DNA of 64,000 nucleotides from Serratia sp. DD3 (GTDB lineage Bacteria > Pseudomonadota > Gammaproteobacteria > Enterobacterales > Enterobacteriaceae): contig NZ_AYKS02000089.1 in NCBI RefSeq assembly GCF_000496755.2, positions 62,001 to 126,000 on the forward strand. Reading direction: 5' to 3'. The notes under the pieces were generated by a model. That model saw only the letters and a program-made list of their open reading frames with translations, searched no databases and was not told the origin of the DNA. Both the position numbers and the translations under genes were made by a program. Positions 1 to 9,625 of the stretch are shown one piece after another. The first letter of the stretch is position 1, and every line of letters begins with the position of its first letter.

Positions 1-52
1 CTGTCAGAATACAGAAACCGCCTCTGCGGAACAATCTTCAGGATCTCATTAA
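1..52 (+). CDS. C-terminal tail of an upstream gene (partial)
   Basis: The second forward frame is open from the left edge to a TAA at 50-52 and would encode a polar tail ending in ...SSGSH. The stop lies nine bases before the next ATG, and a good ribosome-binding site (AAGGAG, 51-56) overlaps it. This is the usual layout inside an operon, so I infer that the DUF3131 operon begins to the left of the window. Only 16 codons are visible, so the product cannot be named and the tail could be chance. Confidence 0.35.
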   Translation, partial: CQNTETASAEQSSGSH

Positions 53-61
53 GGAGCACTC

Positions 62-1642
62 ATGCGTTTGCTACCCTTTTATTTGTCACCGCTGAGGTTT
101 TTCAGTCGTTTAGTGGTGAGTATGTTGGCAGTGACCACCTTATTAGTGGGGAGTTCGTTCTGCGCACTGGCAGAACAGCAGCTTCCTGCTAAAGATTATC
201 CTGTGCGTCAAGGTGAATTGACTGAGCGTGAAAGAGCCATGGCTAACCGCGCCTGGGAGTATTTCGTCACTAACTATCAACCTACCACTGGGTTGGTGAA
301 TGCGGTGGACGGTTACCCTTCTACGACGATGTGGGATACAGCCTCTTACATTGCCGCTGTGGTTGCAGCTCGAGAGTTAGGCATTATAGATAAAGCTGAA
401 TTCGACAAACGGATGATCAAGTTGCTGGGGACGCTCAATAGTATCTCGCTATTTCAAAACGAGATGCCGAATAAAGCCTATAACACTATTTCTGCAGAAA
501 AAGTGAACTATATGAATAAGCCAGGCGAGATCGGTTTTTCACCGTTGGATGCTGGCCGCCTGCTGATCTGGCTACGGATCATTAAAGAGCGTTATCCTGA
601 ATATGCCAACGGTGTTGATAATGTGGTGCTCAGATGGGATTTCACCAATGCGATAGATGGCTGTGGGACCATGTATGGCGCCATCGTTGGTGGTGATAAG
701 AAGACTATTTATGTGCAAGAAGGGCGGCTTGGTTATGAGGAGTATTCGGCGCGGGGTTTCCAACTTTGGGGGTTTAACACCTGTCAAGCTTCACGCCCGG
801 AACCCTATCAGCTGAAAGATATTTATTGTGTGATGGTGCCTTATGATTCGCGTGATCCTCGTGAACATGAGCAACATAACTATGTGGTGATGGAACCTTT
901 TTTCCTGCAAGGCATGGAGTTTGGTTGGGGTGAAAAGAGAACCGATGTGCAGGAAAAGGCTGCCATTCTTCCTGAATGGGTACATGACTTTGGCGATCGA
1001 GTTTACCAAGCGCAGGAAAATCGTTATTTGATCACCGGGATGGTGACCGCCCGTACAGAACACCAACTAGACCGTGCCCCTTACTTTGTTTATGACACTA
1101 TCTTTTCAGATGGTTTCGACTGGAACACCATCACGGATAAAGGCAAGTTTGTGCCTGAGTTCTCTGCGGTCTCATTGAAGGCAGCTTTGGGGATGTGGGC
1201 GTTATGGCAGTCTTCTTATACTGACCATTTGTTTAATATGATTGAAAATGCCAGTGAGAAAGGTAAAGGATTTTATGAAGGACTTTACGAAAACGGAAGT
1301 GGACCAATTAAAACCTTCACCGCGAATAATAACGGCATTATGTTGGAAGCGCTGTTATTCAAAACACAAGGCAACATCCTGAAATTGAGAGTACAAGATT
1401 CGCAAGCGAAAGATTTTGTGCCGTCAATTTGGAACCAAAGGCTATTGAACGTTTTTGAAGAAGATAATAAACGTTTGAATCGGCCCTTTATTTCACCGGA
1501 TAAAGGTACGCGCAGTTGGTGTGAACGGACCGGGGTGGCATTGCGTGAGGCACCAACTTGCACGGCATGCCAGTGTGCGCAGTGTAGCGAGGATTTGCCC
1601 GTTAAACTTCCACCGGCGCTTTCATCATGTACCAAAAAATAA
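62..1642 (+). CDS. Secreted DUF3131 protein with cysteine-rich tail
   Basis: A 526-residue protein with an N-terminal signal peptide (hydrophobic stretch about residues 16-35, probable cleavage after ALA near 37), so it is predicted to be exported. From about residue 55 it carries the DUF3131 pattern, including a QPTTGLVN motif shared with the next gene and a later G(F/W)QLWGF motif. The family has no assigned activity. Its helical repeats with conserved aromatic and acidic residues suggest an alpha/alpha-toroid glycan-active fold, but that is inference. The last 30 residues hold a CxxCxCxxC cluster (C500, C503, C505, C508) plus C487 and C523, absent from the paralogue. AAGGAG at 51-56 supports the start. 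The 3' end overlaps the next gene by 16 bases. Confidence 0.8.
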   Translation: MRLLPFYLSPLRFFSRLVVSMLAVTTLLVGSSFCALAEQQLPAKDYPVRQGELTERERAMANRAWEYFVTNYQPTTGLVNAVDGYPSTTMWDTASYIAAVVAARELGIIDKAEFDKRMIKLLGTLNSISLFQNEMPNKAYNTISAEKVNYMNKPGEIGFSPLDAGRLLIWLRIIKERYPEYANGVDNVVLRWDFTNAIDGCGTMYGAIVGGDKKTIYVQEGRLGYEEYSARGFQLWGFNTCQASRPEPYQLKDIYCVMVPYDSRDPREHEQHNYVVMEPFFLQGMEFGWGEKRTDVQEKAAILPEWVHDFGDRVYQAQENRYLITGMVTARTEHQLDRAPYFVYDTIFSDGFDWNTITDKGKFVPEFSAVSLKAALGMWALWQSSYTDHLFNMIENASEKGKGFYEGLYENGSGPIKTFTANNNGIMLEALLFKTQGNILKLRVQDSQAKDFVPSIWNQRLLNVFEEDNKRLNRPFISPDKGTRSWCERTGVALREAPTCTACQCAQCSEDLPVKLPPALSSCTKK

Positions 1643-3006
1643 CAGGCAAAATACTCCTTTGGCTGCTGTTTGTATTGGTGGTTGCGCTGGTACTGTTTCC
1701 AGTGCGCATCCAGCAAGGATGGCAGTATCTTTATCAAGGCGGTTGGCAGTCGCAGGGGCGGCTAGGGCCGCTGACGGCGGAAGAGCGTCAATGGGCAACT
1801 ATCGCCTGGCGTTATATAGAGAACAATACTCAACCCACAACTGGGCTGGTAAATGGGAGTGACAATTACCCGCTGACGACGGTAGGTCAGATTGGCGACA
1901 GCATGATGGCGGTGCTTGCTGCCAAACAACTGGGGGTAATTGAGCCGGCAGAGTATGACCGGCGGATAACCACCTTGCTTGCCACACTACAAGCGTTGCC
2001 ATTGAAGGATGGCATCGTCAACCGCCATTACCGCACTACCGATGCCGCCATGGTAGATTCAACGGTAAAACCTGCGGCAACAGGGTGGTCAGCGCAGGAT
2101 ATTGGTCGCTTGCTGGTTGCTTTGCGCCTGGTTCGTAATTTATCGCCTGATTATGCTTATTATGTCGATAAAACCGTCGTGAACTGGAACTTTTGCCCAC
2201 TGTTTGATTCGCAGGGTACCTTGCTGAGTGGCAGGCGCCAGAACGGCAAACTGTCTACCCAAGATGATTTGCGCTTGGGTTACAGTGAATATACCGCCCT
2301 GGGATTCCAATTATGGGGTTTTTCTGCCGCCAATAACCTCGCCTTACCGTACAAAAACATTCAGATATATGGCATCCCCTTAGCGATAGATGAGCGTGAC
2401 CCGCGGACTACTGGGGTGAGTGATGCACTGACTTCAACTCCCTATATCCTGGCTGGGATGGAGTTTCAATGGCAGATACCGGGGAATGAGACGCAGAGCG
2501 AGGCGTTGCGCCGCCAGGCACTAAACATGCTTAATGTGCAGCAATTACGTGCCGAAAAAGAGGGAATATTGACTGCACGTGCCGACTTCTCACTGAATGC
2601 AGCCCCTTGGACCATTAGCGATACCGTTTTTGCCAGTGGTTTTCCCTGGAATACGCTGGATAGTAAAGGGAATTTCCGGCCTGAGTATGCTCAGCTTTCA
2701 ACAAAAGCACTGTTCGGTATGTGGGCATTGTGGAATACCCCCTATACCGACCAATTGATGCGTCTGGGGCAATGGCATAATGATCCGCAACGGGGCTGGT
2801 TTGAGGGGCGTTCCGAGCGGTCGGGTAAATTAAATAAGGCGTTGACGTTGTCAACCAACGCGCTGGTATTGGAGTCCTTATGGTACAAAAGCGCTTATGG
2901 AGTGTTGGTACGTGACAACCCTGCTGGTGCCTTTGAACGCATGCGTCAGGAAGTCTTTAATCGCCCAAAAACCTGCTTGCCATTCGAACCGCCGGGTACG
3001 ATGTGA
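1627..3006 (+). CDS. Membrane-anchored DUF3131 protein
   Basis: A 459-residue paralogue of the preceding protein. It starts with one hydrophobic helix (about residues 8-24), read as an uncleaved inner-membrane anchor with the DUF3131 domain in the periplasm. It shares QPTTGLVN near the start of the domain, the GRLL segment, the G(F/Y)SEYTALGFQLWGF region and the MWALW segment near the C-terminus. It lacks the cysteine-rich tail. The overlap with the upstream gene suggests translational coupling. Two diverged copies side by side suggest a secreted form and an anchored form working on the same glycan. The enzymatic role is unknown. Confidence 0.8.
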   Translation: MYQKITGKILLWLLFVLVVALVLFPVRIQQGWQYLYQGGWQSQGRLGPLTAEERQWATIAWRYIENNTQPTTGLVNGSDNYPLTTVGQIGDSMMAVLAAKQLGVIEPAEYDRRITTLLATLQALPLKDGIVNRHYRTTDAAMVDSTVKPAATGWSAQDIGRLLVALRLVRNLSPDYAYYVDKTVVNWNFCPLFDSQGTLLSGRRQNGKLSTQDDLRLGYSEYTALGFQLWGFSAANNLALPYKNIQIYGIPLAIDERDPRTTGVSDALTSTPYILAGMEFQWQIPGNETQSEALRRQALNMLNVQQLRAEKEGILTARADFSLNAAPWTISDTVFASGFPWNTLDSKGNFRPEYAQLSTKALFGMWALWNTPYTDQLMRLGQWHNDPQRGWFEGRSERSGKLNKALTLSTNALVLESLWYKSAYGVLVRDNPAGAFERMRQEVFNRPKTCLPFEPPGTM

Positions 3007-3074
3007 TGACATTGCTGGGGATAGCATTCAACACCGTGATTATCACCAGCCGGGATATTTGTTGAGGTATAGAA

Positions 3075-5303
3075 ATGAACCGTCTTAACTTGCTGTTCCC
3101 GTTACTGTTGATTGCCGGGTGTGTCCAACAGGCACCTTCAAGTGTGCCACCCTTGGCCGATATCTCACTAAATGGTACTTGGTGTATCAAATTGCCGCCG
3201 CCTGCTAGCGCAGATGCACTGCCGTTGTTCAACGACAAAATATGTCAACCGATGCAGGTACCGGCAAATTGGTTCACACAGGGCGTTGATCGCCACGGTG
3301 TCGTCTGGTACCAGACGAACTTTTTGTTGCCAACGCTCACCTCGGATCAAATGGCAACGCTGATATTCAATGGCGTTGATTATTCTGCTGATATCACGCT
3401 CAATCAACAACCGCTTGGGCAACATAAAGGTTATTTCCAGCGATTTGCCTTCGATATCACGCCAACTGTTGGGGCTGATAACCAGCTATTGGTTAAAGTT
3501 GACAGCCCAATTGAAAAGCCTGGTCCCCATTGGTATATGCACAAAACGCTGATCAAGGGGGTACTTGCTCACCATGATACTCGCCCCGGAGGGGCTTGGT
3601 CGGAGCGTGGACAAGAAGCTAATTCTGGGGGGATATGGCAATCCGTAATGGTACATGTCAGTCGTGGGGCTGCCATCGACAATTTGCTGACCTCTGTGGA
3701 TTGGCAGGACGGGCTTACCCAGCCCCAAGTCAAGGTTGAGATTGATTACCGGGCCAATGCTGCGCGTCATGCGGAGCTCGTTATTGAACTGACCCCTGAT
3801 AATTTTACTGGGCGTTCTTATCGCTTTAGCTATCCGGTTGCCCTTAAACGTTCCCCTGACAAGACACAACAACTGTCATTCAGCCAGAGGGTGCCAAACC
3901 CAACGCTTTGGTGGCCTGCGGGTTATGGTGAGCAGAATCGTTATCAACTCCGAGTCTCACTAAAAGATAGTGATGGCTTGCTTGACCAGCAAACCATTAA
4001 GACCGGGTTACGTAAAATCAGCCAGGATAACCTGAATAACAGTTTGTTAATCAATGATAAGCGGATGTTTGTTCGTGGTACTAACTACATTGGTTCTGTC
4101 TGGCTGGGGAGCATGGATGGTGAAAAATACCATCGTGACCTGCAACTGATGCGTGAGGCGAATATCAATACGGTACGTATACATGCACATATTGCGGGTC
4201 AGGCGTTGTATGAGCAGGCGGATCGTATGGGCATACTATTGTGGCAGGATTTCCCGCTACAGTGGGCTTATGACGACAGTCCGTCCATTGTTGATGAGGC
4301 GAAGCGTCAAGCTAACGACCTGTTACGGCAATGGGGTAACCACCCTTCCATCATCGTCTGGTCTGGGCAGAATGAGCCGCCGTTCGATTCTCCATGGATG
4401 AAATCACGTAAGGGGTGGACACCCACACTGAATAAAACGCTGACTGATCAGGTTGCCCAGGTCTTGAGCCAAGACGATGGGCGGATCGCGCATGCTTGGT
4501 CTTCGGTTAATGAGCACCCATGGTTAGGGTGGTACTCCGGTAAGATGCAGGATTATCTCAAGCCAACTCGTAGTCGATATGTGACTGAGTTTGGCGCGCA
4601 AGCCCTGCCTAATATAGAGACGCTACGTACCATTATTCCAGCAGATAAGTTATGGCCTGGTACCACCAATGATAAGGCGCCTGGCTGGGATATCTGGCGT
4701 TACCATAATTTCCAGCCCAAAAATACATTTGCCATGGCTAAAGTGCCAATGGGCAAAGATATTGAAGAGCTGATTGCCAATACACAAAAATATCAGGCAG
4801 ACCTGATCCAACTGGCGGCAGAGAGTTACCGCAGGCAACGTTATCAGCCAGTGAACATGCTGTTTCAGTTCATGTTTTCTGAAACCTGGCCCTCGATAAA
4901 CTGGGCTGTCGTCGATTATCTGCGGCAACCCAAGCGGGGATATTACGCACTGCAACGTGCCTATCAGCCAGTGCTACCTTCCATTCAACCGATAACGCAG
5001 AACTGGATAGTAGGGAAATGGGGGCAGATTGGTTTGTGGGCGATTAATGATCGTTGGCAAACTTATCCTGATGCGACGCTGCATTGGCGTGTACAGCAGG
5101 CAGGTCATGTTATTAGTCAAGGGGCAGAGCGGGTTGATCTGGCGGCAGATAGTGGCCAGAAAGTGATTGAGCTGAAGGTGCGCCCTCGGGATCAGCAAAC
5201 CATGGTGGTTGAGGCAGAATTACGTGATAAAGCAGGGAACGTGTTGGGGAAAAACCAATTCTCTTTCAGTAATATCAAGGCGCAATCAGCAAAGGTGAAG
5301 TGA
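3075..5303 (+). CDS. Lipoprotein glycoside hydrolase family 2 (beta-mannosidase-like)
   Basis: A 742-residue protein beginning with a lipoprotein signal whose lipobox is LIAGC (lipidated Cys at residue 16), so it is anchored in the envelope. It has the GH2 order: an N-terminal jelly-roll sugar-binding domain (about 40-190), an immunoglobulin-like domain (about 200-310), then a TIM barrel. The catalytic acid/base is in WSGQNEPP (E434) and the nucleophile in VTEFGAQ (E505), both intact. Spacing and context resemble beta-mannosidase and exo-glucosaminidase branches more than LacZ, but substrate cannot be read from sequence. It follows two DUF3131 genes by 68 bases and likely trims the glycan they handle. 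Confidence 0.85.
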   Translation: MNRLNLLFPLLLIAGCVQQAPSSVPPLADISLNGTWCIKLPPPASADALPLFNDKICQPMQVPANWFTQGVDRHGVVWYQTNFLLPTLTSDQMATLIFNGVDYSADITLNQQPLGQHKGYFQRFAFDITPTVGADNQLLVKVDSPIEKPGPHWYMHKTLIKGVLAHHDTRPGGAWSERGQEANSGGIWQSVMVHVSRGAAIDNLLTSVDWQDGLTQPQVKVEIDYRANAARHAELVIELTPDNFTGRSYRFSYPVALKRSPDKTQQLSFSQRVPNPTLWWPAGYGEQNRYQLRVSLKDSDGLLDQQTIKTGLRKISQDNLNNSLLINDKRMFVRGTNYIGSVWLGSMDGEKYHRDLQLMREANINTVRIHAHIAGQALYEQADRMGILLWQDFPLQWAYDDSPSIVDEAKRQANDLLRQWGNHPSIIVWSGQNEPPFDSPWMKSRKGWTPTLNKTLTDQVAQVLSQDDGRIAHAWSSVNEHPWLGWYSGKMQDYLKPTRSRYVTEFGAQALPNIETLRTIIPADKLWPGTTNDKAPGWDIWRYHNFQPKNTFAMAKVPMGKDIEELIANTQKYQADLIQLAAESYRRQRYQPVNMLFQFMFSETWPSINWAVVDYLRQPKRGYYALQRAYQPVLPSIQPITQNWIVGKWGQIGLWAINDRWQTYPDATLHWRVQQAGHVISQGAERVDLAADSGQKVIELKVRPRDQQTMVVEAELRDKAGNVLGKNQFSFSNIKAQSAKVK

Positions 5304-5313
5304 TCGTTTTCCC

Positions 5314-5361
5314 AGCAACTTGAATGACGACGGGGTAGGTTGCCGGGTTATTCAAGTTGCT
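5314..5361. repeat. 12-bp inverted repeat between convergent genes
   Basis: A perfect 12-base inverted repeat (AGCAACTTGAAT at 5314-5325, complement at 5350-5361) encloses 24 bases. It fills the gap between the converging GH2 and outer-membrane genes and touches the stop codon of the latter. It has no strong T run, so it may be a repeat remnant that also acts as a weak bidirectional terminator. The CAACTTGAA arm resembles the ends of the ERIC-like repeats elsewhere in the window. Confidence 0.6.
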
Positions 5362-6302
5362 TACCAGGGAAGTGTCCAGCTAATACTCACTGTTCCCGAT
5401 CTGAAATTGGCGGTTGGATTACTTTTCCAAGGGTAACGTGTACCACTGTAGTTATCATAACGTATCGAGATAGCACCAGGTTTATAACCGGAATTATAAC
5501 CAAAGCTATAGGTGTAGTCAGAGTTCCAAGGCTGTTGTTGGTTTTTATCCGGGTAATAGAAACTAGAAAGCCGCAAAAAATAGTGACCTTTAAGGGTATA
5601 ACCGCAACTTGCCAATAAAACGTTTTTATGGCGCTTGGTGGCATCACTGACGCTGTCATAATAGCGATAGGAGTAGGTATAACCAACCTGACACCCTATG
5701 TTGTCATCTTTATTAATCAACAGATGTTTTTCAATGCCTTCAGGTAGCTCGAATTTATAGGCAGAAGTAAATGACCCAGTCTCAAACTCAGTAATTTGCG
5801 AGCCTTTTTGTGGGAAAAAATGGTTATCTTCCGCATAGTTGCTGTATATAAAGCTAAAGGTATTAGGACGCCAGTCATCATAGCCAAAACTGTAAGAAAA
5901 ACGGGTAGCGTATTTATTCACTTCCTGCAATGGGACATTCACCGTGGTGTTAGCAAAAAAGTTACTTAAGGGTGAATATTGCATGCTGAACAGAGCGCGA
6001 TGATTCAGCATCTCCCGGGTTTCAGAAGTTTCTCTGCCGGTAGGAAGCGTGATGTCTGATCTTTCTAAGGGAACACTGTAGGTGAGTGCAGTAGAAAATG
6101 AAGCTTCACTGCCTGAGAACAGGCGTGACCAGGGGGTAGTAAACACGTTGACGAGCGGTTTTTCACTGGTCTTGCCCGCTGCATGTGCCATAGGAAGTGC
6201 GAGAGTCGTCAGCAGGCACAAAGTAGATAGCTTATAGACAACGGGAATTAACCGATCATGAGGACAAAATCGATTAATTTTGTGCTTGGCGCTATTCGGC
6301 AT
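5361..6302 (-). CDS. Outer-membrane beta-barrel protein of unknown function
   Basis: A 313-residue protein with a long basic N-terminus followed by a signal peptide (hydrophobic stretch ending ALPMAHA, cleavage near residue 42). The mature part alternates aromatic and polar residues typical of transmembrane beta strands, and it ends in ...SWTLPW, the terminal aromatic expected for the outer-membrane insertion signal. I do not recognise a named family; phospholipase A-like and porin-like barrels are possible in shape, but no catalytic motif is seen. It converges on the GH2 gene with 57 bases between, so it is transcribed separately but may belong to the same envelope function. The first ATG is used; no strong alternative start is visible. 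Confidence 0.65.
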   Translation of the reverse strand: MPNSAKHKINRFCPHDRLIPVVYKLSTLCLLTTLALPMAHAAGKTSEKPLVNVFTTPWSRLFSGSEASFSTALTYSVPLERSDITLPTGRETSETREMLNHRALFSMQYSPLSNFFANTTVNVPLQEVNKYATRFSYSFGYDDWRPNTFSFIYSNYAEDNHFFPQKGSQITEFETGSFTSAYKFELPEGIEKHLLINKDDNIGCQVGYTYSYRYYDSVSDATKRHKNVLLASCGYTLKGHYFLRLSSFYYPDKNQQQPWNSDYTYSFGYNSGYKPGAISIRYDNYSGTRYPWKSNPTANFRSGTVSISWTLPW

Positions 6303-6825
6303 TCCGGCATACCTGCTATGACCTATTCTCTGCTCCTATCCTAAGAAAATTTGCAGATATTGTCACACTAAAATAGTCTGATCTTCAAAAATAAGTATTG
6401 TCATAACAGGAATCATGCTTCTTTGGGCACTATTGTGACAATTGCAAGTCAAAGTACGGTTATTTCAGATGCACGCTATACCAAATAATTTGATTTACCG
6501 GTCAATTGTAATGCGAGAGGCATTTGAAATATCGCTAAAGGCAGTGAGGGAGGCAATCTTTGGGGGAGAGGGGGCAGAAACCAGAGTCGATGGGTATTGC
6601 ACCAAAATGAGGCTGTAAAGGTAATTTTCCGCACTATAGTGGCCGACAAAATGAGGCACAACAAGGTGCCAAGCAATTATCTGAATAGTATTTTTTATTT
6701 CCATTTATCAACAACCATAAAATAATAGAAATCCAGTGATCTGGATCACATTTTTGGCGGTGGGTCGGAGGACATAAAGGCACACCCTGAGTTCACTATT
6801 ATAATTAACACATAGCAAAATTATA
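6303..6825. other. Intergenic region between barrel gene and gtr cassette
   Basis: A 523-base AT-rich region upstream of two divergent genes. Apart from a CRP-like site at 6733-6752 I see no gene, RNA or repeat. Reading frames in it are short and lack ribosome-binding sites. Confidence 0.6.
6733..6752. promoter_or_regulatory. CRP-like binding site upstream of gtr cassette
   Basis: AGTGA-N6-TCACA (6735-6750) matches nine of the ten core positions of the CRP consensus TGTGA-N6-TCACA. It lies about 75 bases upstream of the first gtr gene, a spacing compatible with activation, depending on the unmapped transcription start. Function is inferred. Confidence 0.5.
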
Positions 6826-7203
6826 ATGAGTTTAGGCATGTGGAAGTTATTCACCAAATATGGTGTTGTTGGTATTTTAAACACGTTGATACATTGGATG
6901 GTCTTCCTGTATCTTTACTATGAATTACTGCAAAAACAAGCTATTAGTAACTTGGTGGCGTTTGCTATTGCGGTCACTTTCTCATTTTTTGTCAATGCAC
7001 GATTCACGTTTAAAAGTTACGTGTCGTTGAAGCGCTATGTACTGTATGTGGCTTTTATGGGGGCCATGAGTTGGTTGGTGGGCGCTTTAGCTGATAATCA
7101 GAAGATAAATCCGATACTAACGATGACTATTTTCTCCGCAATAAGTTTAGTGTTCGGTTTCATTTACTCGAAATATATCGTTTTCAGGACAAAACCCCAA
7201 TGA
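6826..7203 (+). CDS. gtrA: GtrA-family flippase
   Basis: A 125-residue protein with four predicted membrane helices, of the GtrA family. In serotype-converting cassettes GtrA is proposed to flip undecaprenyl-phosphate-linked sugar across the inner membrane. Recognisable features are the [14 protein letters not shown] start, the [10 protein letters not shown] segment and the C-terminal [10 protein letters not shown] segment. The ATG at 6826 has no good ribosome-binding site; the second ATG at 6838 gives a protein beginning MWKLF, closer to phage GtrA proteins, and may be the real start. The stop overlaps the next start by four bases (ATGA), so the cassette is translationally coupled. Confidence 0.85.
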   Translation: MSLGMWKLFTKYGVVGILNTLIHWMVFLYLYYELLQKQAISNLVAFAIAVTFSFFVNARFTFKSYVSLKRYVLYVAFMGAMSWLVGALADNQKINPILTMTIFSAISLVFGFIYSKYIVFRTKPQ

Positions 7204-8126
7204 TAATATCGCTTGTAGTGCCTGTTTTTAATGAGGAAAAGGCAATTCCCATCTTCTATCAGGCTGTACGTAATCAGCCGGAGTTATCGCCGTTTGATAT
7301 TGAGATCGTGTTTGTCAATGACGGTAGCCAAGACAAGACAGAAGTCGTCGTTAATGAGTTAATTAAGACCGATCCGCTGGTATTGCTGGTCGATCTTTCA
7401 CGCAATTTTGGCAAAGAACCAGCCTTGTATGCCGGATTGAAGTACTCCACTGGCGATGCCGTTATCCCTATTGATGTCGATTTGCAGGATCCTATCGATA
7501 TTATCCCTAAATTAATCGAATCTTGGCAGAATGGTGCAGATGTGGTGCTGGCAAAACGGACCGACCGCCAATCAGACAGTCGATTGAAACGGCTCAGCGC
7601 CGCCTGGTTTTACCGGATACATAATATCGTTTCCAACCCGGAGATTGAGGAGAATGTGGGGGATTTCCGCCTGATGAGCCGCCAGGTGGTTGATGCAGTC
7701 ATGATGCTCAATGAACGCAATCTTTTTATGAAAGGTTTGCTCAGTTGGGTCGGGTTTAAAACAGAAGTGGTCACTTATGCCAGAGCTGAACGTGTTAGTG
7801 GTACTAGCAAGTTTGGTTTCTGGAAGCTATGGAACCTCGCTTTAGAAGGAATCACCTCGTTTAGCACCATCCCTTTGCGTTTTTGGACCTATATCGGTAT
7901 GAGCATCGCTTCGTTGTCGTTTTTTTATGCTCTCTATATGGTTATTGATAAAATTGTTAATGATAACCCGGTGGCAGGTTATCCCTCTTTGATCTCTATT
8001 GTGTTGTTTTTGGGCGGGATCCAGCTTATCGGGATTGGGGTTCTCGGGGAGTATATTGGCCGCATCTATGTTGAGACCAAACATAGACCACGTTTTATCG
8101 TCAAGAGCTTAAAGGGGAAAAAATGA
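7200..8126 (+). CDS. gtrB: Bactoprenol glycosyltransferase GtrB
   Basis: A 308-residue GT2-family enzyme that by family knowledge loads a sugar (usually glucose from UDP-glucose) onto undecaprenyl phosphate on the cytoplasmic side of the inner membrane. The N-terminal catalytic domain shows [14 protein letters not shown] and the metal-binding DVDLQDP motif. Two membrane helices follow at about 228-252 and 262-288, the usual GtrB topology. It overlaps gtrA and the third cassette gene by four bases each. The donor sugar is inferred. Confidence 0.9.
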   Translation: MIISLVVPVFNEEKAIPIFYQAVRNQPELSPFDIEIVFVNDGSQDKTEVVVNELIKTDPLVLLVDLSRNFGKEPALYAGLKYSTGDAVIPIDVDLQDPIDIIPKLIESWQNGADVVLAKRTDRQSDSRLKRLSAAWFYRIHNIVSNPEIEENVGDFRLMSRQVVDAVMMLNERNLFMKGLLSWVGFKTEVVTYARAERVSGTSKFGFWKLWNLALEGITSFSTIPLRFWTYIGMSIASLSFFYALYMVIDKIVNDNPVAGYPSLISIVLFLGGIQLIGIGVLGEYIGRIYVETKHRPRFIVKSLKGKK

Positions 8127-9625
8127 GCCATCTAATGAATAAGCAAATTTCTGCAAGGAATGCCTTTGTCTTTGTTTTAACTTGCTGCATGCTCTATGCT
8201 TTCCCGATTATTTTGGCAGATGTCTATTATCGTGATGACTTTGAAAGGGTGCTAAACCCAGCCGCAGGGTGGTATACGCTCGGGCGCCCCACTGCTGACC
8301 TGCTGATGCGGTTATTTTCGTTTAATATTTTTGAGCTTACCGATACCGCACCTTTTACTCTGTTGTTGGGGATTCTGTTTATCTCTTGGGTCCTCTGGAC
8401 GGTAGCAAAGAGAAATGAAACTATTTTAACCATCGGTTCTCTTTGCCCCTATATTTTGTTGCTGATTAGTCCATTCTTTTTACAAAATATCTCCTACAAG
8501 TATGACAGTCTCCCGATGATTGCTGCACTTGCCATCTCGATACTGGCTTATTTTTATCCACGAGATAGAGGTGTTAAAAGTTATCTTATCCCCATGGCCT
8601 ATCTTTTTTTAGCGTTGACGCTGTACCAGCCGTGTACCAATATTTTTATTGGCTTATATGGTGTTAACCTATTAATTGGTTTTAATAAAAATAGCCGTTC
8701 ACCATTACAAGAGACACTATGGGCAGGTGTGGTGTTATTATCGGCTTATATTTTATATTTTGTTATTATCAATAAAATGCTGGGGATGAGTGGTGGTCGT
8801 GATGCCATGGTCCCCTTGCCAGAGTTGGCTGATTATCTTATTAAACATACTAAGATTTTAATTCATTATATTAAGTCTGCTATTACCCGTGAATTGAAAA
8901 TCATTCTTTATGTTACTTCTTTGTGTGTTGTTTATGCGTTTTTCCTGAATGTTTATAACTTTCTGCAAGATAAACAATGGAGTGTGAGTACGCTGTTATC
9001 TTTACTGCTGATGGTGTTGTCGCCGATAGTGATCTTCCTTGCTTTTCTTGGGCCATTGTTTTTGCTTAGGGAAGGGATGACGGATGTTCGGGTGTTATCT
9101 GGGGTTTCTGCAACACTATTTCTGCATGGCTATTCTCTCGTTGTAGTTTTGAGAAAGCTAAAACCTAAATGGATGTTGTTAAGTCTGGTTCCGGTATTTT
9201 ATTTTACTGCGGTGAGTTTCCAATATGCGAATGCGGTAAAAAATCAGCACATCTATGAGGACCGTATTTTTTCGTGGTTGATCTATGACTTGATGGCAGT
9301 CAATGCCAATAACCACGGAAAGATTTTTATCAATAACTACCCCGGTACTGCACCTATCACCCAAACTATTGTCAACCATCAGGCGATTATTGATTTGATG
9401 TATACCCCATCTTATGGCTGGATCTCGAGGCGCACCCTCTATTCTATGGGGCTCAATAATGTCGATTTGGGGTGGGGGGATAACTATGGCGATATGTTGC
9501 AAACGGTTTGCAGTTCGTCATCAACACCGCTAAAAGATAATAAGTTTTATACGATTTATGCCGTGGGTGATAATACCTTGGTTTGGTTCAAGAATAAGTT
9601 TAAAACCTTGTGCGGTAAACGGTAA
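8123..9625 (+). CDS. Polytopic glucosyltransferase-like protein (GtrC position)
   Basis: A 500-residue integral membrane protein with about ten hydrophobic segments and a C-terminal periplasmic part, in the position of the serotype-specific gtr(type) gene. Such proteins transfer the lipid-carried sugar to O-antigen or another surface glycan in the periplasm. An acidic YYRDDFER motif just after the first helix fits the first periplasmic loop of GtrII/GT-C-like transferases. This third gene is normally the variable one, so acceptor and linkage cannot be predicted. The last codons and stop fall inside a 7-bp tandem repeat. Confidence 0.75.
   Translation: MSHLMNKQISARNAFVFVLTCCMLYAFPIILADVYYRDDFERVLNPAAGWYTLGRPTADLLMRLFSFNIFELTDTAPFTLLLGILFISWVLWTVAKRNETILTIGSLCPYILLLISPFFLQNISYKYDSLPMIAALAISILAYFYPRDRGVKSYLIPMAYLFLALTLYQPCTNIFIGLYGVNLLIGFNKNSRSPLQETLWAGVVLLSAYILYFVIINKMLGMSGGRDAMVPLPELADYLIKHTKILIHYIKSAITRELKIILYVTSLCVVYAFFLNVYNFLQDKQWSVSTLLSLLLMVLSPIVIFLAFLGPLFLLREGMTDVRVLSGVSATLFLHGYSLVVVLRKLKPKWMLLSLVPVFYFTAVSFQYANAVKNQHIYEDRIFSWLIYDLMAVNANNHGKIFINNYPGTAPITQTIVNHQAIIDLMYTPSYGWISRRTLYSMGLNNVDLGWGDNYGDMLQTVCSSSSTPLKDNKFYTIYAVGDNTLVWFKNKFKTLCGKR

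Noticed and set aside
1285..1737. A 150-codon minus-strand frame under the DUF3131 pair
   Set aside because: It is antisense to two genes with clear signal peptides, shared motifs and good spacing.
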